Below, piece by piece: positions 53,582-61,230 of a DNA stretch of 64,000 bases. The position numbers were made by a program, and so were the translations under genes. Within the stretch, counting starts at the first letter, position 1. Every line of letters starts with the position of its first letter. Below the pieces are notes generated by a model. The model was not told the origin of the DNA. It saw only the letters and a list, made by a program, of their open reading frames with translations, and ran no database searches. The stretch comes from CAMYMQ01 sp963730305 (GTDB taxonomy: Bacteria > Pseudomonadota > Alphaproteobacteria > Bin65): contig CAVSRB010000001.1 in the NCBI GenBank assembly GCA_963730305.1, positions 372,001 through 436,000 of the forward strand. Reading direction: 5' to 3'.

Positions 53582-55102
53582 TCAGGCGCCGCCCACCGCC
53601 GCCTGCCAGATCGCGTCGACCCGGCTCTCCGTCTCCGGGATCTTCACCACCCGGTCCATGACGTCGAGGCCGAGCGGCACGGTGCAGTCGACGCCCATGA
53701 ACGGCCGCACGTTGAGCGGCAGCTCGTCGTAGCCGTCGTAGGCGCCGAGCCGGGTCCGGCCGCCCAGGGTGCCCTGGGCCAGCGGATCGATGATCATGCC
53801 GACCACGTTGGAGACCACGACCAGGTCGCGGTCGGCCATGAAGCGGTGGGCCAGCGCCCAGTCGCGCTCGTGCGGATTGCGGATGTCGACGTCGTCGTCA
53901 TAGACGAAGACGTGCTTGCAGAAGCCCATCAGCGCCGTATAGGCGCGCATCATCGCCATCCGCGGCTCGCCCACCCGGGTCTTCTTGATCGACAGGTGCA
54001 CGGTGAAGCCGCAGCCCGCCGCGGGATCGACGAACACGTCCCTCAGGTTGGGCATCACCATCTGCACGTCGCGGAACACCCTCACCGAGCGGAAGAAGGC
54101 CGCCATGTTGTTGCACTCGTTGAGCGGCTGGCCGATGTGGACGTGCTGGTAGATCGGGTTCTTGCGCATGGTGATCGCGGTGACTTCGAACACCGGCCGG
54201 CGGCGCGGCTCGTCGTAGAAGCCGTTGAACGAGGCGTAGCGGCCCTGCTGGTCGAAGGCGAAGGGCTTGAACACGCCCTCGACGACGATCTCGGCGTTGG
54301 CGGGCACGTCGACGTCGATGGTCTCGCATTTCACCATCTCGATCGGCCGGCCGACCATGCCGCCGATGAAGGCGAAGTCGTCGGTCTTGTGGGGCAGCGC
54401 CGGGTTGGCGCCGGTCAGCAGGAACTCGGGCCGGACGCCGAGGACGAAGGCCATCGGATAGGCCTTGCCCTTGTCGGCGTCCCACTCGGATTCGGGGTCG
54501 CCGACCTCGGCGCCCCAGTGCTCGGCGATGCTCTGGGCGTCGCCGGTGAGGCGGAACACCCAGACCGTGCCGACGTTGGTCCCCTGGACCTCGAACCGGT
54601 GGTAGGACAGGTTGTGGCTGTCCGGCGTCGGCTTGGAGCAGGCCAGGCTGCCGATGAAGCGGCCCTCGACGAAGTTCTTGCCGCCGGACCCGTCCGCGGG
54701 ATTGGTGCGCAGGATCGGCAACATGTTGAGATCGACGTCGTCGCCGGTGAGGATGACCTCCTTGCACGGCGCCTGGTCCTTCTCGACCCGCACCGGCGGG
54801 ATGGCGCCGCCCTGCAGCACCTTGCCCATGCGCTGGGCGATCGCCGGGACCGCGCCCTCCACGGGCACGTCGAAGGTCGAGGCGATCCGGCTGTAGGAGC
54901 AGCCGCCGACCGTATTCGCCAGCACCGGGATGTCGAACCCCTTGGGGTTCTCGAACAACAGCGCCTTGTCGAGGTGGTTGTAGTCGGCGCGGGCGATGAA
55001 GGCGCCCATGTCGTCGAGCGTGTCGACCTCCTCCTTGATGCGCAGGAGCTGGCCCTTGGCCTCCATGTCGTCGAGAAAGTCGCGAATGCCGATGTCGCCC
55101 AC
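53582..55102 (-). CDS. UbiD-family (de)carboxylase 2
   Basis: An intact 506-residue UbiD homologue, paralogous to the next gene (34-base gap). Landmarks: KALLFENPKGFDIPVLANTVGG, NLSYHRFEVQG, FVLGVRPEFLLTGANPALPH, DVPANAEIVVEGVFKP, QQGRYASFNGFYD and KHVFVYDDDVDIRNPHERDWALAHRF. GTG start at 55102 with GGGGGAC upstream. Pairs of UbiD paralogues can form hetero-oligomers, as in phenylphosphate carboxylase; whether this pair does is unknown. No UbiX (prenyl-FMN synthase) gene is in the window. Confidence 0.92.
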   Translation of the reverse strand: MGDIGIRDFLDDMEAKGQLLRIKEEVDTLDDMGAFIARADYNHLDKALLFENPKGFDIPVLANTVGGCSYSRIASTFDVPVEGAVPAIAQRMGKVLQGGAIPPVRVEKDQAPCKEVILTGDDVDLNMLPILRTNPADGSGGKNFVEGRFIGSLACSKPTPDSHNLSYHRFEVQGTNVGTVWVFRLTGDAQSIAEHWGAEVGDPESEWDADKGKAYPMAFVLGVRPEFLLTGANPALPHKTDDFAFIGGMVGRPIEMVKCETIDVDVPANAEIVVEGVFKPFAFDQQGRYASFNGFYDEPRRRPVFEVTAITMRKNPIYQHVHIGQPLNECNNMAAFFRSVRVFRDVQMVMPNLRDVFVDPAAGCGFTVHLSIKKTRVGEPRMAMMRAYTALMGFCKHVFVYDDDVDIRNPHERDWALAHRFMADRDLVVVSNVVGMIIDPLAQGTLGGRTRLGAYDGYDELPLNVRPFMGVDCTVPLGLDVMDRVVKIPETESRVDAIWQAAVGGA

Positions 55103-55172
55103 GGCGTCCCCCCTGAAATGTTTCTTGTTGTCGCCGCGGATGCGGCGCGAGGGATGCTATCGGGCGGTCCGT

Positions 55173-55197
55173 GCACCAACAATTTCGGAGTTGGTGC
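55173..55197. promoter_or_regulatory. Perfect palindrome upstream of the UbiD genes
   Basis: GCACCAAC (55173-55180) and GTTGGTGC (55190-55197), loop AATTTCGGA, in the 131-base gap between the regulator stop and the ubiD start. No T tract follows on the transcribed strand, so an operator for the adjacent winged-helix regulator is more likely than a terminator. A second small dyad ACGGAATTACCGT is close by (about 55209-55221). Confidence 0.5.
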
Positions 55198-55233
55198 CGA
55201 AAATACCGACGGAATTACCGTTAGTTCCTGAGA

Positions 55234-55707
55234 CTATTTTTCGGCGGCGGCGCGGGCGGCCAGGGTCTCCTCGACCAGCATCTCGACCAGCCCGGTATCG
55301 TCCATGATCGCCTTGGCCTCGTCCCAGTAGGCCTGCCAGACCCGGATCGTGCGCGGCGTCGGCAGCACGATCTTGACCCGGTGGTCGGACGCCGCCGGCT
55401 TGATCTGGGCGTAGCCGAGCTCGACCGAATCGTCGATCAGCTGGCGCGCCTTGGTGTAGGAGCAGGGCATCTGGCTGATCAGGTTGGACAGCCGGGTCGC
55501 GCGCGCGTCGGGATCGGCGTCGGCGGTCGCCGCGTACCAGTTGTCCATCATGATCAACATGGCGATATAGAGCTCGAAGCGCGCGAACCAGAAGCGCATC
55601 TCGGGGTCGTAGCGCGCGGAAACCTCGAGCTGGCTGCGCGCCAACGCCAGCCGGGTCGCCGCGAAGGCGCCGTAGATGCTGTCGCGCCGCTGGCCGCGTC
55701 GTTCCAT
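55234..55707 (-). CDS. Winged-helix (MarR-like) regulator
   Basis: A 157-residue protein. After a long helical N-terminus (FWFARFELYIAMLIMMDNWYA) comes a helix-turn-helix-like segment, RLSNLISQMPCSYTKARQLIDDSVELGY, and a wing with SDHRVKIVLPTPRTIRVW. This matches small MarR-like regulators found in alphaproteobacterial catabolic clusters, though I do not recognise a named family. Between the VOC gene and the UbiD genes on the same strand; likely controls this island. Confidence 0.7.
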   Translation of the reverse strand: MERRGQRRDSIYGAFAATRLALARSQLEVSARYDPEMRFWFARFELYIAMLIMMDNWYAATADADPDARATRLSNLISQMPCSYTKARQLIDDSVELGYAQIKPAASDHRVKIVLPTPRTIRVWQAYWDEAKAIMDDTGLVEMLVEETLAARAAAEK

Positions 55708-55754
55708 GACGGTTGCCGGTGCGGTTGCGGGTGCGGGCGTCGTCGGCCGGCGGG

Positions 55755-56306
55755 TCAGGCCGCCTTCTTCTCGGCGCGGCGGCGGGCCTTTTCCTCGGTC
55801 CAGACCGAGAGCTCGTCGTGGGCGGAGGCGTGCTTCTTCTCGATATAGTCGCCCTTCTCCTCGGTCAGCTCATGGGTCAGTTCGAGCCGATAGCCGTTGG
55901 GATCGAAGAAATAGATCGACTTGATGAAGCCGTGGTCGGTCACGCCGACGACGTCGATGCCGTTGGCCTCCAGCCGCGCCTTGGCCTGTTCGACCTCCTG
56001 CACGCTGTCCATGTGCAGCGCGATGTGGTTGACCCAGGCCGGCGTGTTCGGCGACGGATCGGCGCCCTGGTCGTCGCCGAGGTCGAAGAAGGCGATACAG
56101 GACGTGTCGCGCATCTGGAAGAAGACGTGGACGTAGGGGCAGTATTCGCCCGTCGACGGCACGTTGTCCGCCTTGATCACGTGGACCAGCGGCAGGCCCA
56201 GGATGTCCTCGTAGAAATGCCGGGTCTCCTCGGCGTCGCGGCACTTGTAGGCCCAGTGGTGCAGCCGCTGGATCGGCGGCATCTCGGGAATGTTCGACTT
56301 GGTCAT
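55755..56306 (-). CDS. VOC-family metalloenzyme (glyoxalase/extradiol dioxygenase type)
   Basis: A 183-residue protein with two beta-alpha-beta-beta-beta modules. Metal ligands are likely His in QRLHHWAYKCRD, His in VNHIALHMDSV and Glu in GYRLELTHEL. The phrase DPNGYRLELTHEL and the length are those of catechol-dioxygenase-like VOC proteins, yet glyoxalase-like isomerases look the same. A Lys/Glu-rich C-terminal tail ends the protein. First gene of the minus-strand arm, 48 bases before the regulator. Confidence 0.85.
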   Translation of the reverse strand: MTKSNIPEMPPIQRLHHWAYKCRDAEETRHFYEDILGLPLVHVIKADNVPSTGEYCPYVHVFFQMRDTSCIAFFDLGDDQGADPSPNTPAWVNHIALHMDSVQEVEQAKARLEANGIDVVGVTDHGFIKSIYFFDPNGYRLELTHELTEEKGDYIEKKHASAHDELSVWTEEKARRRAEKKAA

Positions 56307-56494
56307 GGCGTCTTTCCTCCGAGGAATCCCCGGCAAATTAGGCCGCCGCGGCCCGGCGATCAACGCCGCACGCGCCCGGCGGACGCGATCCGCCCCCGGT
56401 TTCAGCAGCCGAAATGCCGCAATCAGCGATATTGCGGAGACCGGCCACTTGCCGCTAAACAGCCTGCAGTCAAATAAAACCTAGGGAGGTAAGT

Positions 56495-57506
56495 ATGAAA
56501 TCGGCGACTCTAACCGCCGCATCGCTGGCCATGGTCGCGGCGATGGCCACGCCCGCCGGCGCCGTCGAGCTCCGGATCTCGAGCTGGGCGCCGCCGACCC
56601 ACCACATCAACGCCAACGTCTTCCCGACCTGGGGCAAGTGCATCCAGGACGGGACCAAGGGCGCCGTCACCTACAAGATCGAATACGGCCTGGCCCCGCC
56701 GCCGGCGCAGTTCAGCGTCGTGCGCAAGGGCATCGCCGACGCGACCTGGATCTTCCACGGCTACAACGCCGGCCGCTACGTCGGCACCAAGGTCGTCGAG
56801 ATCCCGGGCCTGGGCACCGGCGCCGAGGCCGCCTCGGTCGCCTACTGGCGGACCTACGTCAAGTATCTCGCCCCGCTCAACGAGCACCGCGGCGTGAAAC
56901 TGGTCGCCCTGATGTCGCACGGCCCGGCCGTGCTCCAGACCCGCCGGCCGATCACCAGCCTGTCGCAGCTCAAGGGCATGAAGATCCGCCTGCCGGGCGG
57001 CGTCGGCTCCTCGGTGTTCGAGGCGCTCGGCGCGGTTTCGGTCAAGGTGCCGGCGCCGAAGGTCTACGAGGTGCTGTCGACCGGCGTCGCCGACGGCGCG
57101 ACCATGCCGATCGAGGTCCAGAAGAGCCTGAAGCTGGCCGAGGTGGTGAAGAACATCATCGTCATGCCCGGCGGCTTCTACTACGGCTCCTTCGCGATCA
57201 TCATGAACCCGAAGAAGTACGCCAGCCTGTCCAAGTCGCAGCAGGCCGCGGTCGACAAGTGTTCCTACGAGCACCTGTCGATGGTCGCCGGCAAGTCCTG
57301 GGACGGCGCTGACGTCGCCGGTCGCGCCGCCGCCAAGGCCGCGGGCAACAAGATCATGACCGCGACCCCGGCGATGCAGAAGGTGTTCGCGCCGATCGCC
57401 AAGAAGGTGACGCTGGCCTGGTACGCCGAAGCGAAGAAGCGGGGCCTGAAGAACCCCGCAGGCGGCCCTCGCCTATCTCCGCGCCCAGGCACGCGCCTAC
57501 AAGTAA
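56495..57506 (+). CDS. dctP: TRAP transporter receptor DctP, frameshifted near the end
   Basis: Periplasmic receptor with signal peptide (ends PAGA-VEL). DctP features: LRISSWAPPTHHIN, LKGMKIRLPGGVGSSVFEALGAVSVKVPAPKVYEVLSTG with the ligand Arg in KIRLPG. One extra base at about 57465 shifts the frame after KKRGLKNP; the other frame continues AALAYLRAQARAYK and stops at 57506, a typical DctP ending. Without correction the frame runs to 57532 and overlaps dctQ. GGGAGGTAAGT precedes the ATG. Confidence 0.9.
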
Positions 57507-57528
57507 GCGCTCCGGGGCGTTCCAACCC

Positions 57529-58098
57529 ATGAGCCAGAACCCGTCCGCCCACCAGGGCACGCGGTTCCGGGCGGGACTGTCGGTCGGATGGCTGACGGTC
57601 CCGCTCGACGTCTTCGCCGGCCTGGTGCTGTCGGCGATGGTGCTGCTCAATTGCGTCGACGTGATCGGGCGCGACCTGTTCGACAGCCCGGTCACCGGCA
57701 CCACCGAGCTGACCCGGCTGATGATCCCGTTCATCGTGTTCGCGGCGCTGCCGATCGTGAGCTATCGCGAAGAGCATATCTCGGTCGACCTGATCGACCT
57801 GGTCTATCCGGCCAAGGGCATCAACCCGCGGCAGTTCATGCTCAACCTGATCACGATGATCCTGATGGCGGGCGTCGCCTACCAGCTCTACCTCGGCGCG
57901 CTCGACGCCAAGGAATACACCGACATGACCGAAGACCTGCGCATCGGTCTTTGGAACGTCTACTACTTCATCAGCGCAATGGCGGCGATCACCACCGTCC
58001 TGCTCGCGCTCAACCTTGTCCGCTACGTGCGCAAGAACGGGCCGATGTCGCCCGAACGACGCGACGGCGATCAACCCCACGTGGGCTTCGGCGCCTAG
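57529..58098 (+). CDS. dctQ: TRAP transporter small permease DctQ
   Basis: A 189-residue membrane protein with four hydrophobic segments (e.g. VFAGLVLSAMVLLNCVDVIGRDLF, LMIPFIVFAALPIVSYREEHI, FMLNLITMILMAGVAYQLYLG in parts). The early VIGRDLF and REEHISVDL are the family motifs. It pairs with DctM; 22 bases after dctP when the frame is corrected. Confidence 0.9.
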   Translation: MSQNPSAHQGTRFRAGLSVGWLTVPLDVFAGLVLSAMVLLNCVDVIGRDLFDSPVTGTTELTRLMIPFIVFAALPIVSYREEHISVDLIDLVYPAKGINPRQFMLNLITMILMAGVAYQLYLGALDAKEYTDMTEDLRIGLWNVYYFISAMAAITTVLLALNLVRYVRKNGPMSPERRDGDQPHVGFGA

Positions 58099-58135
58099 CG
58101 CCGGGCCGCGCTCCCGCGCCGGAGGATTCCCTGGC

Positions 58136-59590
58136 ATGACCGTCGCCCTCGTCGGCTTTGCCGCCCTGTTGCTGCTGATCTTCATGCGCATGCCGATCGC
58201 CATCGCGATGGGCCTGGTGGGCTTTGCCGGATTCTGGTTCCTCGAAGGCTTCGACATCTCGGCGGCCAACGCCACCGTGGTGATCCAGACGGCGACGACC
58301 AACTACGAGCTCGCCGTCGTGCCGATGTTCATCCTGATGGGCAACCTGGTCGCCAAGGCGGGGCTGTCGCGGGAGCTCTACGACGCCTCCCACGCCTTCC
58401 TCGGCCACCGCCGCGGCGGGCTGGCGATGGCGACCATCGTCGCCTGCGGCGGCTTCAGCGCGATCTGCGGCTCGTCGCTGGCGACCGCCGCGACCATGTC
58501 CAAGGTCGCGATGCCGTCGATGCGGCAGTACGGCTACGCCGACAGCCTGGCGACCGCCTCGATCGCGTCGGGCGGCACGCTCGGCATCCTGATCCCGCCG
58601 TCGGTCATCCTGGTGATCTACGGCATCATGACCGAGACCAGCATCCGCGACCTGTTCGCGGCGGGCTTCCTGCCCGGCCTGCTCGGCGTCAGCTTCTACC
58701 TGGTCGCGGTCCAGTGGGTGGTCATGCGCAACCCGGAGACCGGCCCGCGCGCCGACCGGTACGGCTGGGCCGCCCGCTGGGAGACGCTGACCAAGGTGGT
58801 CTGGACCGTCATCCTGTTCGTCGGCGTGATGGGCGGCATCTATACCGGCGCCTTCACGCCCAACGAGGCGGCCGGCATCGGCGCGCTGGGCGCCTTCCTG
58901 ATCGCGCTGTGCCGCGGCGCGCTGACGCCCCTGGCGCCCGAGGGCCTGGGCCCGATCACCGCCATCACGACCAGCCTGCTGCGCGGGCGCCGGCCGGACC
59001 CGGCCAAGACCGGCGCGCTGGGCCGCTTCCTGGGATCGCTGATCGCCTTCTGGCGGATGGACTGGACGGCGATGCGGTCGATCTTCACCGACACGGTGCG
59101 CACCACGGCGACCCTGTTCATCGTGCTGATCGGCGCGCTGATCTTCTCGAACTTCGTCACCCGGGCCGGCCTGCCGACCGGCTTGAGCCACCTGATCAGC
59201 AACACCGGCCTCGACGCCTATTTCGTGATCCTGATCATCGTGCTGATCTACATCGTGCTCGGCTGCATCTTCGAGAGCCTGTCGATGCTGCTGCTGACGA
59301 TCCCGGTCTTCTTCCCGGTGGTCAAGACGCTCGCCGGCGACCTCGGCATCGAGCCGCGCTACATTCTGGTCTGGTTCGGCATCATCGCCGTCGTGGTCAC
59401 CGAGATCAGCCTGATCACGCCGCCGATCGGCCTCAACGTGTTCGTGCTGTCGGGCGTGCTCCACGACGTCAAGACGACGACCATCTTCAAGGGCGTCACC
59501 CCGTTCTGGGTGGCGGACATCTTCCGGCTGACCGTGCTGATCGTGGCCCCCGCGATCTCGCTGGTGCTGCCGCGATTGCTCTACGGATAG
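58136..59590 (+). CDS. dctM: TRAP transporter large permease DctM
   Basis: A 484-residue permease with about twelve hydrophobic segments. Family motifs: PMFILMGNLVAKAG, GGFSAICGSSLATAATM, GGTLGILIPPSVILVIYG and EISLITPPIGLNVFVL. A hydrophilic insert around residues 275-315 (LLRGRRPDPAKTG) is longer than usual. ATG at 58136 has GGAGG upstream. Sodium-driven uptake of an organic acid; with UbiD enzymes opposite, an aromatic or unsaturated carboxylate is plausible. Confidence 0.92.
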   Translation: MTVALVGFAALLLLIFMRMPIAIAMGLVGFAGFWFLEGFDISAANATVVIQTATTNYELAVVPMFILMGNLVAKAGLSRELYDASHAFLGHRRGGLAMATIVACGGFSAICGSSLATAATMSKVAMPSMRQYGYADSLATASIASGGTLGILIPPSVILVIYGIMTETSIRDLFAAGFLPGLLGVSFYLVAVQWVVMRNPETGPRADRYGWAARWETLTKVVWTVILFVGVMGGIYTGAFTPNEAAGIGALGAFLIALCRGALTPLAPEGLGPITAITTSLLRGRRPDPAKTGALGRFLGSLIAFWRMDWTAMRSIFTDTVRTTATLFIVLIGALIFSNFVTRAGLPTGLSHLISNTGLDAYFVILIIVLIYIVLGCIFESLSMLLLTIPVFFPVVKTLAGDLGIEPRYILVWFGIIAVVVTEISLITPPIGLNVFVLSGVLHDVKTTTIFKGVTPFWVADIFRLTVLIVAPAISLVLPRLLYG

Positions 59591-59642
59591 CGGGCGCCGC
59601 GCGGCGCGCGCACGCGACGACGACAACCAGGAGGAATGCTTC

Positions 59643-60359
59643 ATGAGCGGTGACCGCATCGAGATGACCCCCGCCCTCTACGCCTATCTCGATTCGGTGT
59701 CGTCGCGCGAGGACCCGGCGCTGGCGGCGCTGCGCGAGGAGACGATGTCGGACCCCCGGCACAATTTCCAGGTCTCGCCGATGCAGGGCCAGTTCATGCA
59801 GCTCCTGGTCCGCGCGCTCGGCGCCAAGCGGATCGTCGAGGTCGGCGTCTACACCGGCTACAGCTCGCTCGCGATGGCGCTGGCGATGCCCGCCGACGGC
59901 CAGCTCTGGTGCTTCGATTTGAGCGAGGAATGGTCGGCGATGGGCAAGCGCCACTGGGCCAAGGCCGGCGTCGCCGACCGCATCGACTTCCGGCTGGGCA
60001 CCGGCGAGGAGGGCCTGAAAGGCCTGATCGCGGAGGGCCACAGCGGCACCATCGACCTCGCCTTCATCGACGCCGACAAGCCGAACTACCCGATCTACTG
60101 GGACCTGGCCCACACGCTGCTGCGCCCCAACGGCGTCGTCATCGCCGACAATACGCTCTACCAGGCGGCCGTGCCCCACGACCTCGACGACGACCAGCTC
60201 GCCGCCAAGTGGGCCGACAAGACGCCCGAGCACCGCGAGCTGCTGATCAACTACACCCACGGCGTCCGCGCCTTCAACGAGAAGGTCCGCGACGACCACC
60301 GCTTCGACATCGCGATGGTGCCGGTCGGCGACGGCATGACCTTCGGCCTGAAGCGGTAG
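59643..60359 (+). CDS. Class I SAM-dependent O-methyltransferase (caffeoyl-CoA OMT type)
   Basis: A 238-residue enzyme. SAM motif EVGVYTGYSSLAMAL, acidic loop LWCFDLSE, and the metal-binding motif FIDADKPNYPIYWD with VIADNTLYQ (Asp and Asn ligands) place it in the divalent-metal catechol O-methyltransferase family. CAGGAGGAATGCTTC before the ATG is an excellent ribosome site. It follows dctM by 52 bases. It may methylate a catechol intermediate, for example to protect or divert it. Confidence 0.92.
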   Translation: MSGDRIEMTPALYAYLDSVSSREDPALAALREETMSDPRHNFQVSPMQGQFMQLLVRALGAKRIVEVGVYTGYSSLAMALAMPADGQLWCFDLSEEWSAMGKRHWAKAGVADRIDFRLGTGEEGLKGLIAEGHSGTIDLAFIDADKPNYPIYWDLAHTLLRPNGVVIADNTLYQAAVPHDLDDDQLAAKWADKTPEHRELLINYTHGVRAFNEKVRDDHRFDIAMVPVGDGMTFGLKR

Positions 60360-60392
60360 CCCGCGCCGGGCCCGCGCCAGGAGGACGCCGGC

Positions 60393-61223
60393 ATGACCGA
60401 GACCCTGGTCACGTTCCGCTCGCCCGACGGCACCGAGATCGGCTGCGGCCGGACCGGCGACGGCCCGCCGCTGGTGATCGTCCACGGCACCTCGGGCACG
60501 CGCGGCCGCTGGCCGCCGATCCTGCCGTATCTCGAGCCCCATCACAGCGTCTACACCATGGACCGGCGCGGTCGCGGCGCCAGCGGCGACACCCTGCCCT
60601 ACGCCTTCGCGCGCGAATTCGAGGACGTCGCCGCGGTGGTCGACGGCATCGCCGCCGAGAGCGGTGGGGGGACCGGCGGCCCGGTCGACCTGTTCGGCCA
60701 TTCCTACGGCGCGGTCTGCTCGCTGGAGGCGGCCCTGCGCGCCAGGCACCTGCGCCGGCTGGTGATCTACGAGCCGCCGCTGCCGCTGCACAAGCCGATG
60801 ATCCCGCCCGAGCCGCTGGCCGCGATCGCGGCGGCGACCGAGGCCGGCGACCGCGAGGCGATCGTCACCACCTTCGTGACGCAGGTGGTGCGCGTCCCGC
60901 CCGAGGAGCTGGCCATGTTGCGCCGGTCGCCGAGCTGGGCCGAGCGGATCGAGGCCGCGCACACGATCCATCGCGAGCTGCGCGCGCTCGACGACGACTA
61001 CACGCTCGATCTCGACCGGTTCCGCGCGATCGAGGTGCCGACCCTGCTGCTGCTCGGCAGCGAGAGCCCGCCGTTCCTCAAGGACGCCACCCACGCGCTC
61101 GCCGGGGTGCTGCCCAACGCCCGGCTGCACGTGATCGAGGGCCAGGCCCACAACGCGCCCGACGGCGTACCCGAGGAATTCTCGCGCCTGATCGTGGACT
61201 TCCTGGCGGGCGGAGACGCCTGA
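60393..61223 (+). CDS. Alpha/beta hydrolase
   Basis: A 276-residue serine hydrolase: oxyanion region VIVHGTSGTRGRWP, DRRGRGASGD, nucleophile FGHSYGAVCS, acid residue in LLLGSESPPFL region and histidine in EGQAHNAPD. Such enzymes hydrolyse ring-cleavage products or esters. CAGGAGGACGCCGGC precedes the ATG. Last gene of the plus-strand arm, converging with the P-type ATPase. Confidence 0.88.
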   Translation: MTETLVTFRSPDGTEIGCGRTGDGPPLVIVHGTSGTRGRWPPILPYLEPHHSVYTMDRRGRGASGDTLPYAFAREFEDVAAVVDGIAAESGGGTGGPVDLFGHSYGAVCSLEAALRARHLRRLVIYEPPLPLHKPMIPPEPLAAIAAATEAGDREAIVTTFVTQVVRVPPEELAMLRRSPSWAERIEAAHTIHRELRALDDDYTLDLDRFRAIEVPTLLLLGSESPPFLKDATHALAGVLPNARLHVIEGQAHNAPDGVPEEFSRLIVDFLAGGDA

Positions 61224-61230
61224 ACCCGGT

